Origin: Ruminococcus flavefaciens ATCC 19208
Lineage (GTDB): Bacteria; Bacillota; Clostridia; Oscillospirales; Ruminococcaceae
Reading direction: 5' to 3'
Assembly (NCBI RefSeq): GCF_000518765.1
Contig: NZ_JAEF01000006.1
Location: 431,396-495,395 of the forward strand
Length of the DNA: 64,000 nt
The position numbers and the translations under genes were made by a program. A model generated the notes under the pieces. That model was given only the letters and a program-made list of their open reading frames with translations, was not told the origin of the DNA and searched no databases. Positions 35,250-44,008 of the stretch are shown here, piece by piece; within the stretch, counting starts at the first letter, position 1; every line of letters starts with the position of its first letter.

Positions 35250-35325
35250 TGGTCTGAGTGACGGGACTTGAACCCACGGCCTCTACCACCCCAAGGTAGC
35301 GCGCTACCAACTGCGCCACACCCAG
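35250..35325 (-). tRNA. tRNA-Pro (UGG)
   Basis: A cloverleaf of 76 nt including an encoded CCA. The acceptor CTGGGTG pairs with CACTCAG, the D arm contains GCGCAGTTGGTAGCGC, the anticodon stem is CTACC/GGTAG with loop TTGGGGT (anticodon TGG), and the T arm is GTGGGTTCAAGTCCCGT with the usual TTCAA. The single copy stands alone between its own promoter and terminator. Confidence 0.96.
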
Positions 35326-35356
35326 ACGATTTCATTCGTTGCAATCAACGTTATAT

Positions 35357-35385
35357 ATTATATCACTCTTTATAAAGTTTGTCAA
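35357..35385 (-). promoter_or_regulatory. tRNA-Pro promoter
   Basis: Minus-strand TTGACA, 17-bp spacer, TATAAT, a full consensus promoter. Confidence 0.9.
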
Positions 35386-35455
35386 GTATTTTCCTGAAAA
35401 ATCTTTTATAATAAATATCATAAATCTATATTAAGCAATTTTTTCTTTATCTCTG

Positions 35456-35484
35456 TTGCTATTTACTGAAAAATATGTTATAAT
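35456..35484 (+). promoter_or_regulatory. Promoter of the small membrane protein / dockerin operon
   Basis: TTGCTA, 17-bp spacer, TATAAT, 23 bp before the next start codon. Confidence 0.75.
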
Positions 35485-35507
35485 ACTTCGGGGAAGGAGC
35501 TGGTAAA

Positions 35508-35768
35508 ATGCAGAAAAAAACAGCAAAAATAATCAACTCAATTATATCAGCCGTACTGACTATTGCTATCATGTTATCCGAATGCCTTATTGCTTATGCG
35601 GCAGACGGGTCTGAAAATTCAAAGGTATCAAAAGGATTGATCATTTTTGTAATGACTGCTGTTTTTATCGTTACTGCGGTTATCACAGGCTTTATTTCAT
35701 TCAGAATGAAAAAAAACAAGATAAGAAAAACATCTGCAAAAGACTCTTCCGAAAATAAGCAGGATTGA
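35508..35768 (+). CDS. Small secreted or membrane protein, unknown
   Basis: An 86-residue protein with an N-terminal signal-like helix (INSIISAVLTIAIMLSECLIAYA, with a possible AYA-A cleavage site), a short outside loop, a second membrane helix (GLIIFVMTAVFIVTAVITGFI) and a basic cytoplasmic tail. GGGAAGGAG precedes the ATG. It is the first of three genes close together on this strand; the third is a dockerin protein. No family recognised. Confidence 0.7.
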   Translation: MQKKTAKIINSIISAVLTIAIMLSECLIAYAADGSENSKVSKGLIIFVMTAVFIVTAVITGFISFRMKKNKIRKTSAKDSSENKQD

Positions 35769-35789
35769 GTAATTGGAGGCTGTTTCTTT

Positions 35790-36068
35790 ATGGATATAGA
35801 CCTTTATATTGATTTTGTGTATCACGGCTTTTATCGTCTTGACGACATAGAAGAACGCTTTGATGAATACCGGTTAATGGCAGAAGAACAAGCTGCCTCG
35901 CTTGAAGATGATGAAGTAATCCTATTTGCAATATATGGTTTTGAAGAGGAAACAGAAAGATTTATATATGCCAATTTCATGCTCCGCAGGATAAAGCTTG
36001 ACCATTATGCGAGAGTATGCGAAAGGCTTTCAGAAAGATGCAGATTATTCTGCGTAGGAAATGGTTAG
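35790..36068 (+). CDS. Small acidic protein, unknown
   Basis: A 92-residue soluble protein rich in Asp, Glu, Tyr and Arg (IDFVYHGFYRLDDIEERFDEYR, then DDEVILFAIYGFEEE). A TTGGAGG ribosome binding site precedes the ATG. It lies 21 bp after the small membrane protein and 12 bp before the dockerin gene, which supports one operon. Secondary structure looks mixed alpha/beta. I recognise no family. Confidence 0.65.
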   Translation: MDIDLYIDFVYHGFYRLDDIEERFDEYRLMAEEQAASLEDDEVILFAIYGFEEETERFIYANFMLRRIKLDHYARVCERLSERCRLFCVGNG

Positions 36069-36080
36069 GTGAAACTATAA

Positions 36081-37058
36081 ATGATAAAAAACACTATGGC
36101 AGCCGCTGTAGCGGCTATTTTGATATCAGGTGCATCTATAGCTGCTTTTTCTGCTGCAAAAATACAGCCGAACGTTTTATCGGAAACAGAAAAAAATGTT
36201 ACTGCAGAATCTGTGTCAGCTTCTGCTTCTTCTACATCTACGGCAGCAAGTACAACGACAGCAACTGCTGAACCAACTACAGAACCGACAACCCTGAGGA
36301 CATATCATATCAAGTTTCTTGATTTTGACGGTAATCTCATAACTACTCTTGCTGTTGAGGAAGGCGACCCTATCAATTACGATGCTGTTGATATAAAATC
36401 ACTGCATAAACACATAGACGTAAATACGGAACAGGCTTTCTCGTCATGGGATATAAAGCCTGATTTCGCGGATGCTGACTACACTGTCCATGCTCTTTCA
36501 AAAACAGCTGTTATCACGCTGAAATCAGCACCGACAAAATTCAGGTATTTCTCAACAAAGGGAAATGTTTCACTGAAAGGGCTTGATGTTGCGATAAAGC
36601 TTTCAGTACAGACTCCACAGAAGGATAAAAACGGAAATTATATAACAGAGGAAAGCACCATCAATATTTCAGAAAGCTGCACTGCTAAGCCTTCTGCTTT
36701 GTCTGAAGCATTCAACAAAAGTGACAAGGCAACTATATCTGTATATCCTATCGGCGATCAGAAAGCATTATGCTCTTTCGATATAGTCTGCTACAGAGAC
36801 CTTGGTGATGTAAACGAGGACGGAAGCATAAACTCAGCAGATGCCTCTAAGGTGCTGAACATATACGCAAATATGGCTGCATCTCAGAATATGACAGTTT
36901 CGGACAAAACAATGAAGCTTGCCGATGTGAATATGGACGGTCAGCTTGACTCACATGATGCTTCTCTTATTCTTAAATACTATGCAGAAGCTTCTATCAA
37001 TCCGGATTTTGTTGACTGGGAAAATGTGATAGATTTCGATTCACTCAATATAAAATAA
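36081..37058 (+). CDS. Secreted dockerin protein without a recognised catalytic domain
   Basis: A 325-residue secreted protein. A signal peptide (TMAAAVAAILISGASIAAFSA) is followed by a Ser/Thr/Ala-rich linker to about residue 72, then a beta repeat resembling an InlB/Listeria-Bacteroides module (YHIKFLDFDGNLITTLAVEEG), and a second beta domain of unknown type. A type I dockerin ends the protein: GDVNEDGSINSADASKVLN and LADVNMDGQLDSHDASLILK, both calcium loops intact. It should dock onto a cellulosomal scaffoldin by the dockerin, but no glycoside hydrolase is present, so its job is open. Confidence 0.8.
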   Translation: MIKNTMAAAVAAILISGASIAAFSAAKIQPNVLSETEKNVTAESVSASASSTSTAASTTTATAEPTTEPTTLRTYHIKFLDFDGNLITTLAVEEGDPINYDAVDIKSLHKHIDVNTEQAFSSWDIKPDFADADYTVHALSKTAVITLKSAPTKFRYFSTKGNVSLKGLDVAIKLSVQTPQKDKNGNYITEESTINISESCTAKPSALSEAFNKSDKATISVYPIGDQKALCSFDIVCYRDLGDVNEDGSINSADASKVLNIYANMAASQNMTVSDKTMKLADVNMDGQLDSHDASLILKYYAEASINPDFVDWENVIDFDSLNIK

Positions 37059-37064
37059 ACATTT

Positions 37065-37091
37065 ATGCCCCAATCTGCGGGGCATTTTTGT
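37065..37091 (+). terminator. Terminator after the dockerin gene
   Basis: An ATGCCCC stem with its complement and a 7-nt loop, then TTTTTG. Confidence 0.8.
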
Positions 37092-37117
37092 TAAAAACAA
37101 TTTTTTTGTGTTTCCTA

Positions 37118-37146
37118 TTGAAATTTTTTGAGAAATAATGTATAAT
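37118..37146 (+). promoter_or_regulatory. glyA promoter
   Basis: TTGAAA, 17-bp spacer, TATAAT, 54 bp upstream of the start. Confidence 0.8.
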
Positions 37147-37199
37147 TAAAAAGTAATGCATTTGCGCAAATTCACTAATCATTTAAAGGAGTGCTAATA

Positions 37200-38456
37200 A
37201 TGTACAACGATCTTATGGATTCAATCGGCTTCGTTACAGGTTACGATCCTGCTGTAGGCGAGGCTATGGGTAAAGAGCTTGCTCGTCAGCAGAGAAATCT
37301 TGAGCTTATCGCAAGCGAAAATATCGTTTCCCCTGCTGTTATGGCTGCTATGGGAAGCGTTCTTACAAATAAGTACGCTGAAGGTTACCCCGGAAAGCGT
37401 TACTACGGCGGATGTCAGTGTGTTGACGAGGTAGAGGCAATCGCTATCGAAAGAGCTTGTAAGCTTTTCGGTGCTAAGTTTGCAAACGTTCAGCCTCACT
37501 CAGGTGCACAGGCTAACACAGCTGTATACTTCGCAGTTCTTCAGCCCGGTGATACTGTTCTCGGTATGAGCCTTGCTGACGGCGGTCACCTTACACACGG
37601 TTCGCCTGTTAACCTTTCAGGTAAATACTTCAACTTTGTTTCATACGGTCTTGACGATGAAACAGAGATGATAAACTACGATACAGTACAGGCTCTCGCA
37701 AATGAGCACAAGCCAAAGCTCATCGTTGCAGGTGCAAGTGCTTATCCAAGAGCTATAGACTTCAAGAGACTCCGTGAGATCGCTGATTCAGTTGGAGCAC
37801 TCCTTATGGTAGATATGGCTCATATCGCAGGTCTTGTTGCAGCAGGCTGCCACCAGTCACCTGTTCCATATGCACATATTACAACAACCACTACTCACAA
37901 GACTCTCCGCGGACCAAGAGGCGGACTTATCCTCACAAATGACGAGGCACTCGCTAAGAAGATCAATTCAGCTATCTTCCCTGGTACACAGGGTGGTCCT
38001 CTTATGCACACTATCGCTGCTAAGGCTGTTTGCTTCGGTGAAGCTCTCAAGCCTGAGTTCAAGGATTATCAGGAAAGAATAGTAAAGAACGCCAAGGCTC
38101 TTGCTGACGGACTCCTTAAGAGAGGCTTCAACCTCGTATCAGGCGGTACCGACAATCACCTCATGCTGGTTGATCTCCGTCCATTCAACATCACAGGCAA
38201 GGAACTCGAGCACAGACTCGATGAGGTTTATATCACAGTTAACAAGAACGCTATCCACAACGATCCCGAGAAGCCATTCGTAACAAGCGGTATCCGTATC
38301 GGTACACCTGCTGTTACAACAAGAGGTCTCGGTGTTGAGGAAATGGAAAAGATCGCTGAGTACATCTACCTCTGCGCTACAGATTTCGAGAACAAGGCTG
38401 ACGAGATCCGTGCAGGAGTAAACGCTATCTGTGAGAAGTTCCCACTTTACAAGTAA
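37200..38456 (+). CDS. glyA: Serine hydroxymethyltransferase
   Basis: A PLP enzyme interconverting serine and glycine with tetrahydrofolate. Motifs include [13 protein letters not shown], the [11 protein letters not shown] stretch, and the PLP lysine in [16 protein letters not shown] (Lys near residue 230). The length (418 aa) is standard. The ATG used here has AAGGAG 7 bp upstream; the GTG three codons earlier overlaps that ribosome binding site. Codon use is strongly biased (AAG, ATC, CTC, GGT) compared with neighbours, as expected for an abundant protein. It has its own promoter and terminator, so it is monocistronic. Confidence 0.97.
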   Translation: MYNDLMDSIGFVTGYDPAVGEAMGKELARQQRNLELIASENIVSPAVMAAMGSVLTNKYAEGYPGKRYYGGCQCVDEVEAIAIERACKLFGAKFANVQPHSGAQANTAVYFAVLQPGDTVLGMSLADGGHLTHGSPVNLSGKYFNFVSYGLDDETEMINYDTVQALANEHKPKLIVAGASAYPRAIDFKRLREIADSVGALLMVDMAHIAGLVAAGCHQSPVPYAHITTTTTHKTLRGPRGGLILTNDEALAKKINSAIFPGTQGGPLMHTIAAKAVCFGEALKPEFKDYQERIVKNAKALADGLLKRGFNLVSGGTDNHLMLVDLRPFNITGKELEHRLDEVYITVNKNAIHNDPEKPFVTSGIRIGTPAVTTRGLGVEEMEKIAEYIYLCATDFENKADEIRAGVNAICEKFPLYK

Positions 38457-38470
38457 TCAATAGCTAATAA

Positions 38471-38501
38471 GGGACGGACAGGCTGTCCGTCCCTGTATTT
38501 T
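38471..38501 (+). terminator. glyA terminator
   Basis: GGGACGGACAG with its complement around a single unpaired base region, then TGTATTTTT. Confidence 0.85.
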
Positions 38502-38535
38502 TACGTTATTGATCATAATTAATAAGGCAAAAAAT

Positions 38536-38886
38536 ATGGAATTTCATATTAATTCGCTCTATCTATGTGTTAAAGACATGGACAGAGCAATAAAGTTTTA
38601 CGAAGAATTCTTTGAGGAGAAAGTCACAGAAAGAAACGAGATTTACTCTGTTTTCGATGTAAACAGATTCAGACTCGGATTGTTTGCGTTTGAAAAGAAA
38701 AGTGAACCTCACATTTTCGGCAGCAATTGTCTGCCGAGTATTAGTGTTGAAAGTCTTGATTGTCTGAAAGAAAAGCTCAAGGATAAAGAAATATGTTTTC
38801 CGTTAACTCAAATCAATAATAATTGGGTTGCCGAATTCATAGATTCCGAGGGGAATCATATCGAGATCACTGCACCTATAAAATAG
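38536..38886 (+). CDS. VOC (glyoxalase/bleomycin-resistance) family protein
   Basis: A 116-residue single VOC domain with paired beta-alpha-beta-beta-beta units: FHINSLYLCVKDMDRAIKFYEEFF at the start and VAEFIDSEGNHIEITAPIK at the end, with the metal-type Glu in HIEI. These proteins bind a metal and small ligands; the substrate is unknown. A TTG nine codons earlier is open, but ATAAGG before the ATG and the alignment of the first strand favour this start. The rarA gene follows by 17 bp, so they may share a transcript. Confidence 0.8.
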   Translation: MEFHINSLYLCVKDMDRAIKFYEEFFEEKVTERNEIYSVFDVNRFRLGLFAFEKKSEPHIFGSNCLPSISVESLDCLKEKLKDKEICFPLTQINNNWVAEFIDSEGNHIEITAPIK

Positions 38887-38903
38887 TAGAGAGGAGAAAA
38901 GCT

Positions 38904-40181
38904 ATGTCCGCACCATTAGCTGATAGAATACGTCCCAAAACTCTTGCCGATGTAGTCGGTCAGGAGCATATACTTTCAGAGGGCAAGCCTCTGCGCCGCA
39001 TAATTGAAAGCGGAACAGTTCCAAATATGATATTCTACGGTCCGTCGGGTGTCGGAAAGACCACTGTCGCACGTATAATCGCTGAAAACTGCGGTATGTC
39101 GCTGTACAAGCTCAACGGAACTAATGCTTCACTGTCTGATATCAAGGACGTTGTTGCAGATATCGGCACATTTGGCAGTGAGAATGGCATTCTCCTCTAT
39201 CTTGACGAGATACAGTACCTTAACAAAAAGCAGCAGCAGAGTCTTCTCGAATACATCGAAAACGGTGATATCACGCTGATAGCTTCCACAACTGAAAATC
39301 CTTATTTTGCAATTTTCAATGCAGTTATAAGCCGAAGTACTGTATTTGAGTTCAAGCCTGTTACTGCTGAACAGCTGATACCTGCTATAAAACGAGCTTT
39401 CAAGATCATGTCCGAGGAAAACGGATATGAGATCATTGCTTCTGATGATATAATAACTAAAATAGCTTACAGCTGCGGCGGTGATGTCCGTAAAGCTATG
39501 AATACCGCAGAGCTTGCTGTTGTGTGCGGTGAGCCATCAGACGGAAAAGTCACTGTTACTGACGACTCTCTCGAAATACTTGCTCAGCGCAGTAATATGC
39601 GGTATGACCGCGACGGAGATCAGCATTATGATATCCTTTCTGCATTTCATAAATCTGTACGCGGTTCTGACGAAAACGCTGCACTCCATTATGCAGCACG
39701 TCTTATCGCGGCAGGTGATATAATTTCTCTGTGCAGACGTATGCTATGCATTGCCTCTGAGGACGTTGGACTCGCCTATCCTATGGCTGTTCCTATAGTA
39801 AAAGCTTGTGTTGACTCAGCTTTACAGCTTGGACTTCCCGAGGCTAAACTTCCTATTGCAGAAGCTATCATACTTATGGCTACAGCTCCAAAATCAAACA
39901 GTGCCTGCATGGCAATTGACGCAGCTTTAGAAGACATAAAAAGCTGTGATGCACTTGATTTTCCACGTCACTTGCAGAATGTTCACTTTGACGGAAAAGG
40001 TGCAAAGGTGGTCGGTCAGCATTATCTTTATCCGCATGACTTCCCTAATCATTATGTTAAGCAGCAGTATCTGCCCGATGCTCTCAAAGATCGTGTTTAC
40101 TACCATTTCGGAGAAAACAAACAGGAGCAGTCAGCATACATCTACAGGCAAAAACTGCTTAATGAAACTGATAAACAATAA
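38904..40181 (+). CDS. rarA: Replication-associated recombination protein A (AAA+ ATPase)
   Basis: The MgsA/WRNIP1 family AAA+ ATPase that acts at stalled replication forks. The start MSAPLADRIRPKTLADVVGQEH is diagnostic. Walker A is GPSGVGKTTVAR and Walker B ILLYLDEIQYLNK, and sensor 1 is LIASTTENPYF. The C-terminal tetramerisation region holds GDIISLCRRMLCIASEDVGLAYP and ends with HYLYPHDFPNHYVKQQYLPD. At 425 residues it is complete. GAGGAG before the ATG supports the start, although the frame is open 27 codons upstream. A terminator follows. Confidence 0.95.
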   Translation: MSAPLADRIRPKTLADVVGQEHILSEGKPLRRIIESGTVPNMIFYGPSGVGKTTVARIIAENCGMSLYKLNGTNASLSDIKDVVADIGTFGSENGILLYLDEIQYLNKKQQQSLLEYIENGDITLIASTTENPYFAIFNAVISRSTVFEFKPVTAEQLIPAIKRAFKIMSEENGYEIIASDDIITKIAYSCGGDVRKAMNTAELAVVCGEPSDGKVTVTDDSLEILAQRSNMRYDRDGDQHYDILSAFHKSVRGSDENAALHYAARLIAAGDIISLCRRMLCIASEDVGLAYPMAVPIVKACVDSALQLGLPEAKLPIAEAIILMATAPKSNSACMAIDAALEDIKSCDALDFPRHLQNVHFDGKGAKVVGQHYLYPHDFPNHYVKQQYLPDALKDRVYYHFGENKQEQSAYIYRQKLLNETDKQ

Positions 40182-40184
40182 ACG

Positions 40185-40213
40185 ATCCGCAGCTCAGTCT
40201 GCGGATTTTTTTG
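40185..40213 (+). terminator. rarA terminator
   Basis: ATCCGCAG, 6-nt loop, CTGCGGAT, then a run of T. Confidence 0.9.
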
Positions 40214-40257
40214 TCAAGATACATAATTTTTTTATTTTTAACGTCAATTATTTAGTC

Positions 40258-40286
40258 TTGACAAATCATCAAAAAAATGGTATAGT
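40258..40286 (+). promoter_or_regulatory. Promoter of the ACT-hom operon
   Basis: TTGACA, 17-bp spacer, TATAGT, 71 bp upstream of the ACT gene. Confidence 0.85.
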
Positions 40287-40357
40287 AATTAAGTAATGTA
40301 CAATTGTTCACCACTGACGGACTATTTTTTTAGATTACACTAAAAAGGTGATTTCTT

Positions 40358-40801
40358 ATGGATACCAAATCACAGCTTATAGTTGCCGATGCAAAGATAC
40401 TTCCCGAGGTTTTTACAAAGGTGTTGGAAGTAAAAAAGCTTATGGCTCAGAAAGGCGAAAAAAGCTTTGCTTCTGCCTGCAAGCGTATCGGCATTTCAAG
40501 AAGTGCTTATTATAAGTACAAGGACAGCGTTTTTTCATACGAGGAGCTTTTCAACAGAAAGATCGTTAATATCTATCTGCTGCTCAGTGACAGTCCGGGA
40601 GTACTTTCAAGCGCACTTGTTTTTCTTCATAACCTGAATGCAAATATTCTCACTGTTAATCAAAGCATACCTGTAGATGGTGCTGCTGCTGTCAATATTT
40701 CACTCAGGCTTACAGGCGACTCCGATTCGGAACTCGCTTCACTTAATTCAATAACTGAACTCGACGGTGTTTTAGAGGTCAAGATCCTCTCCGCTGAGTA
40801 A
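40358..40801 (+). CDS. ACT-domain protein, UPF0735/PheB-like
   Basis: A 147-residue protein with an N-terminal helix-turn-helix-like region (GEKSFASACKRIGISRSAYYKYKDSVF) and a C-terminal ACT domain (IVNIYLLLSDSPGVLSSALVFLHNLNANILTVNQ). ACT domains bind amino acids and control biosynthetic enzymes. It lies 20 bp before homoserine dehydrogenase, which here lacks its own ACT domain, so this protein may act as its separate regulatory subunit or as an amino-acid-responsive regulator; both are inference. An AAAGGTGA ribosome binding site precedes it. Confidence 0.88.
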   Translation: MDTKSQLIVADAKILPEVFTKVLEVKKLMAQKGEKSFASACKRIGISRSAYYKYKDSVFSYEELFNRKIVNIYLLLSDSPGVLSSALVFLHNLNANILTVNQSIPVDGAAAVNISLRLTGDSDSELASLNSITELDGVLEVKILSAE

Positions 40802-40821
40802 TTTACGGAGGTTTTTCTTTT

Positions 40822-42015
40822 ATGTCAGTCAAATTCGCAGTTTTAGGTCACGGTGTAGTAGGTTCAGGCGTTGTTGAGCTCTTCTATAAAAACAAAAAGA
40901 GCATTGAAAAACACGCAGGAACTGAAATGGATATAAAATATATACTTGATCTCAGAGATTTTCCTGATTCTCCCTATGTTGACAAGTTCACAAAGGATTT
41001 CAATGATATTGTAAACGATGATGAAGTAATTTCTGTAGCTGAATGCATGGGTGGTGTTGAGCCTGCATTCACTTTTGTAAAGGCTTGCCTCGAAAAGGGT
41101 AAGAGCGTTTCTACTTCAAATAAGGAGCTTGTTGCAGAAAAAGGAGATATACTTCTCAAAACTGCTAAAGAACATAACTGCAATTTCTTCTTTGAAGCAA
41201 GTGTCGGCGGTGCTATACCGATAATACGTCCTCTTCACAGATGTCTTGCAGCAAATGATATCACAAAGGTGGCAGGCATCCTTAACGGTACTACAAACTT
41301 TATCCTTACAAAGATGTATAATGAGAATATGCCATTTGCAGACGCTCTCAAGCTTGCTCAGGAGCTTGGTTATGCTGAAAAAGACCCGACAGCTGACATA
41401 GAGGGTCATGATGCCTGCCGTAAGATATGCATTATTTCTTCACTTGTTTTTGGAAAGCACGTTTATCCGAAGAGCGTTTACACAAAGGGCATCACTGATA
41501 TACAGCTCTGTGACGTTGAAGCCTCCGATGTTCTTGGTTATGCTATAAAGCTTGTTGCATCTGTTACAAAACTTGATAACGGTAAAATTCTTCCGTGTGT
41601 AATGCCTACACTTGTTTCTTATGACAGCATCATGTCAGGCGTTAACGATGTTTTCAATGCTGTACTCGTTTACGGTGACGGTATCGACCAGACAATGTTC
41701 TACGGCAGAGGCGCAGGAAAGCTGCCTACTGCAAGTGCTGTTTTAGGTGACGTGATCGAAGCTGTAAAGCATGATAAGACCATCTTTTCTCAGTCATGGG
41801 AATCTGCTGCCGACAGTTCATTTATTGAAGATGTCCGCAACTTCAAGTCACGCTGGTATTTCAGAGTTCCAAGCGGTTCAGCAATAAATGGCGTTGAAGT
41901 ATATAACAGTGAAAACGGTCTTTCATACGTAACTACTGAAGAGCTTACATTCGCAGATGCTGAAAAGAAGGCAAATGATATTGGCGCTCTCGCATTTTTA
42001 CCTGTTCTTGAATAA
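40822..42015 (+). CDS. hom: Homoserine dehydrogenase, short form without ACT domain
   Basis: Reduces aspartate semialdehyde to homoserine for threonine and methionine. The N-terminal nucleotide fold is VLGHGVVGSGVVELF. The catalytic domain carries STSNKELVAEKG, GGAIPIIRPL, GILNGTTNFILTKM and the catalytic region YAEKDPTADIEGHDACRKI. At 397 residues it stops soon after the catalytic and dimer domains (FYGRGAGKLPTASAVLGDV) and does not carry the about 80-residue C-terminal ACT domain of longer enzymes. The ACT protein is encoded just upstream in the same operon. An ACGGAGG ribosome binding site is present. Confidence 0.94.
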   Translation: MSVKFAVLGHGVVGSGVVELFYKNKKSIEKHAGTEMDIKYILDLRDFPDSPYVDKFTKDFNDIVNDDEVISVAECMGGVEPAFTFVKACLEKGKSVSTSNKELVAEKGDILLKTAKEHNCNFFFEASVGGAIPIIRPLHRCLAANDITKVAGILNGTTNFILTKMYNENMPFADALKLAQELGYAEKDPTADIEGHDACRKICIISSLVFGKHVYPKSVYTKGITDIQLCDVEASDVLGYAIKLVASVTKLDNGKILPCVMPTLVSYDSIMSGVNDVFNAVLVYGDGIDQTMFYGRGAGKLPTASAVLGDVIEAVKHDKTIFSQSWESAADSSFIEDVRNFKSRWYFRVPSGSAINGVEVYNSENGLSYVTTEELTFADAEKKANDIGALAFLPVLE

Positions 42016-42020
42016 TTCAA

Positions 42021-42046
42021 AAGCTCCCTTTAAGGGAGCTTTTTTG
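42021..42046. terminator. Bidirectional terminator between hom and the RyR gene
   Basis: AAGCTCCC, short loop, GGGAGCTT with T runs on both strands. It ends both convergent transcripts. Confidence 0.9.
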
Positions 42047-42049
42047 TTG

Positions 42050-44008
42050 TTAGCTTCTGGCAATTCTTTTGTATCGTTCCATAAGTGACATAAGATCGTA
42101 TTTACACATTTCAGGCTGAGTTTCCATAAGTTTCTGTTGCGTTACAAGACAGGGGTTTCTTCTGAATTTGTCACTTCTCTCACCTGCACGCCAGCCTATG
42201 GAAGCCATATAGCTGCACCATCTCCTGTGCTCGAGTGAAGCAAGTGCATAAGCAAAGCTGTCGTTCTTCAGTGTTTCAAGAACCTCCTGCTCCGAACCAT
42301 TCATTCTCCATGCAGAGCCTGTATATTTCATTATACTTCCCCCTGAACCGAGTATCTCATCAAGTTTCTTGTCCAAATCCTTCCCTTTTTCTTTTGCAAG
42401 CCTTGGAATTATAAACTCCTTGACTTCATCATGGTATGCAGCAGCTTTACTTGATGATCTCCTAAACAGTCTGAGCCTGTTCCATTCCGCCTCCGGATCA
42501 GTATCAGAATTATCAGAGTTTCCTTCTTCATCAGAGGAGATGATAGAAATATTATTGTAAAGATGATTGTACTCCTTAGCGATCTTGTCTATCTCACGAT
42601 TGATTATCATTTCAAGAGTTATTATACAGCTTCTGTCATCAATTATCTGAACATTTGCCATTGCCGTATTTTCAGAAGATATAAACCCGGCAAGTCTTCT
42701 GTCTGAGTCCATACGCATAAGAATTGGTATCTCATGGCCGCTCTCACTGAATATCTCCTCAAGCTGCATTGCACAGTTTACAGCAAAATCTATGTTTTCA
42801 AGAGTAATTACTGCATATGTATAAGGAACGGCAGTCATTTTCTCTTTGAGGAGACTGTAAAAATCAAGATACTTGACATTCAGTGCATAGAAATTTATCT
42901 CAAGTATGCCGTCTGCTGCATCACTTTTTAAACTTATTCTATTATCGCTTATATCAAAGGTTTCGGAACTGAATTGATTTATAAATTCAGCCTTTTGTCT
43001 TTTTATGTCAGTATCAAATACATCTATTATTATTTTATTTTTATCACTGAATATGCCAAGATTCATAGCCTGAAGCACTGCCTGCTGTCCCAATTGTCCA
43101 AGTCCTGCAACAAGCAGGTGAACAGTACATTCATCAAGAGGATTTTCAGTTTTCTCATATATCTTATGAAGAGGCACATCACTGTACATTTTATGTATCT
43201 GCATCTCAGGGAAGTTAACGAGTTCAAGGTCATAAAATGCGTCTTTTCCAGCCGCACTGTTGTAATACTCAGCAATAAGCCGTCCTATTCCCTCTTCCTC
43301 ACATCTGCACGATACCTTAGCTCCTTCACAAAGTCTTATTTTATCGGCACTGTCTTTTTCACAAAGTCTGAATGTCTGAAGCAGCGAAAAATTACGTATA
43401 GATGACTCTTCAAACAATATGACATACTTTGCCTCTTCCAGATGAGTCTTGGAAAATAATGCGGGGAGTTCTTCTGCGCTTGCCTTAAGAACATCTATAT
43501 TATGTATTACGTATCCTGATTTATTAAGATCATATACTTCTTCCTGACCTATTTTCTCAGTAGTAATGACATGGATACATATTTCCTTGGGATCAGATTT
43601 ATTGTTTCGAAGCATAGCCTTTACATCATCATTGTATCCGAATATGATTATATGCTGACAATTCTTTCCTCTTCGGAAACCTATTATCAATCTGAGTATA
43701 CGCTCAAGGAACTTGTAAACAAATGATATGGTACAGTATGGCGCTGTAAATACTGCGATACAATAAGCATATCCGACAACTGTATTGATAAGCGAAGGCT
43801 CATTGTTCATAAACGCTATAACGTCCTTAATAGACACAGATGCCTTAAATCCGAAAGCATTTATGCTGTTCTGCATAACAAGCAAAAATTTGAAAAATGC
43901 ATCATATTTCTTGTAGTAAAGAACGCCCTGAGCCGCAGCAATGAGGAATGAAACTAATGCAAGTATGAAAATAAACCGCGATGTTCTTACTTTTGTCTTA
44001 CTTTTCAT
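42050..44008 (-). CDS. Membrane protein with TrkA-N-like and RyR domains
   Basis: A 652-residue protein with two membrane segments (FIFILALVSFLIAAAQGVLY and TVVGYAYCIAVFTAPYCTI) resembling a minimal channel or anchor, followed by Rossmann-like RCK/TrkA-N units. The first unit starts HIIIFGYNDDVKAML near residue 114, and a second similar unit begins near LLVAGLGQLGQQAV. The C terminus holds a RyR domain (HRRWCSYMASIGWRAGERSDKFRRN, with LMSLMERYKRIA). Prokaryotic RyR domains have been proposed to sense nucleotide ligands in conflict systems. The start overlaps the end of the TIR gene by 11 bp, so the two proteins are probably made in fixed ratio and work together. Confidence 0.85.
   Translation of the reverse strand: MKSKTKVRTSRFIFILALVSFLIAAAQGVLYYKKYDAFFKFLLVMQNSINAFGFKASVSIKDVIAFMNNEPSLINTVVGYAYCIAVFTAPYCTISFVYKFLERILRLIIGFRRGKNCQHIIIFGYNDDVKAMLRNNKSDPKEICIHVITTEKIGQEEVYDLNKSGYVIHNIDVLKASAEELPALFSKTHLEEAKYVILFEESSIRNFSLLQTFRLCEKDSADKIRLCEGAKVSCRCEEEGIGRLIAEYYNSAAGKDAFYDLELVNFPEMQIHKMYSDVPLHKIYEKTENPLDECTVHLLVAGLGQLGQQAVLQAMNLGIFSDKNKIIIDVFDTDIKRQKAEFINQFSSETFDISDNRISLKSDAADGILEINFYALNVKYLDFYSLLKEKMTAVPYTYAVITLENIDFAVNCAMQLEEIFSESGHEIPILMRMDSDRRLAGFISSENTAMANVQIIDDRSCIITLEMIINREIDKIAKEYNHLYNNISIISSDEEGNSDNSDTDPEAEWNRLRLFRRSSSKAAAYHDEVKEFIIPRLAKEKGKDLDKKLDEILGSGGSIMKYTGSAWRMNGSEQEVLETLKNDSFAYALASLEHRRWCSYMASIGWRAGERSDKFRRNPCLVTQQKLMETQPEMCKYDLMSLMERYKRIARS

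Noticed and set aside
35199..35400. Phage or element attachment site at the tRNA-Pro gene
   Set aside because: No integrase, no repeated tRNA end and no phage-type genes are present nearby. The tRNA has a normal promoter and terminator.
40287..40357. T-box or amino-acid riboswitch in the leader of the ACT-hom operon
   Set aside because: The leader is only about 70 nt, with no T-box sequence and no terminator/antiterminator pair.
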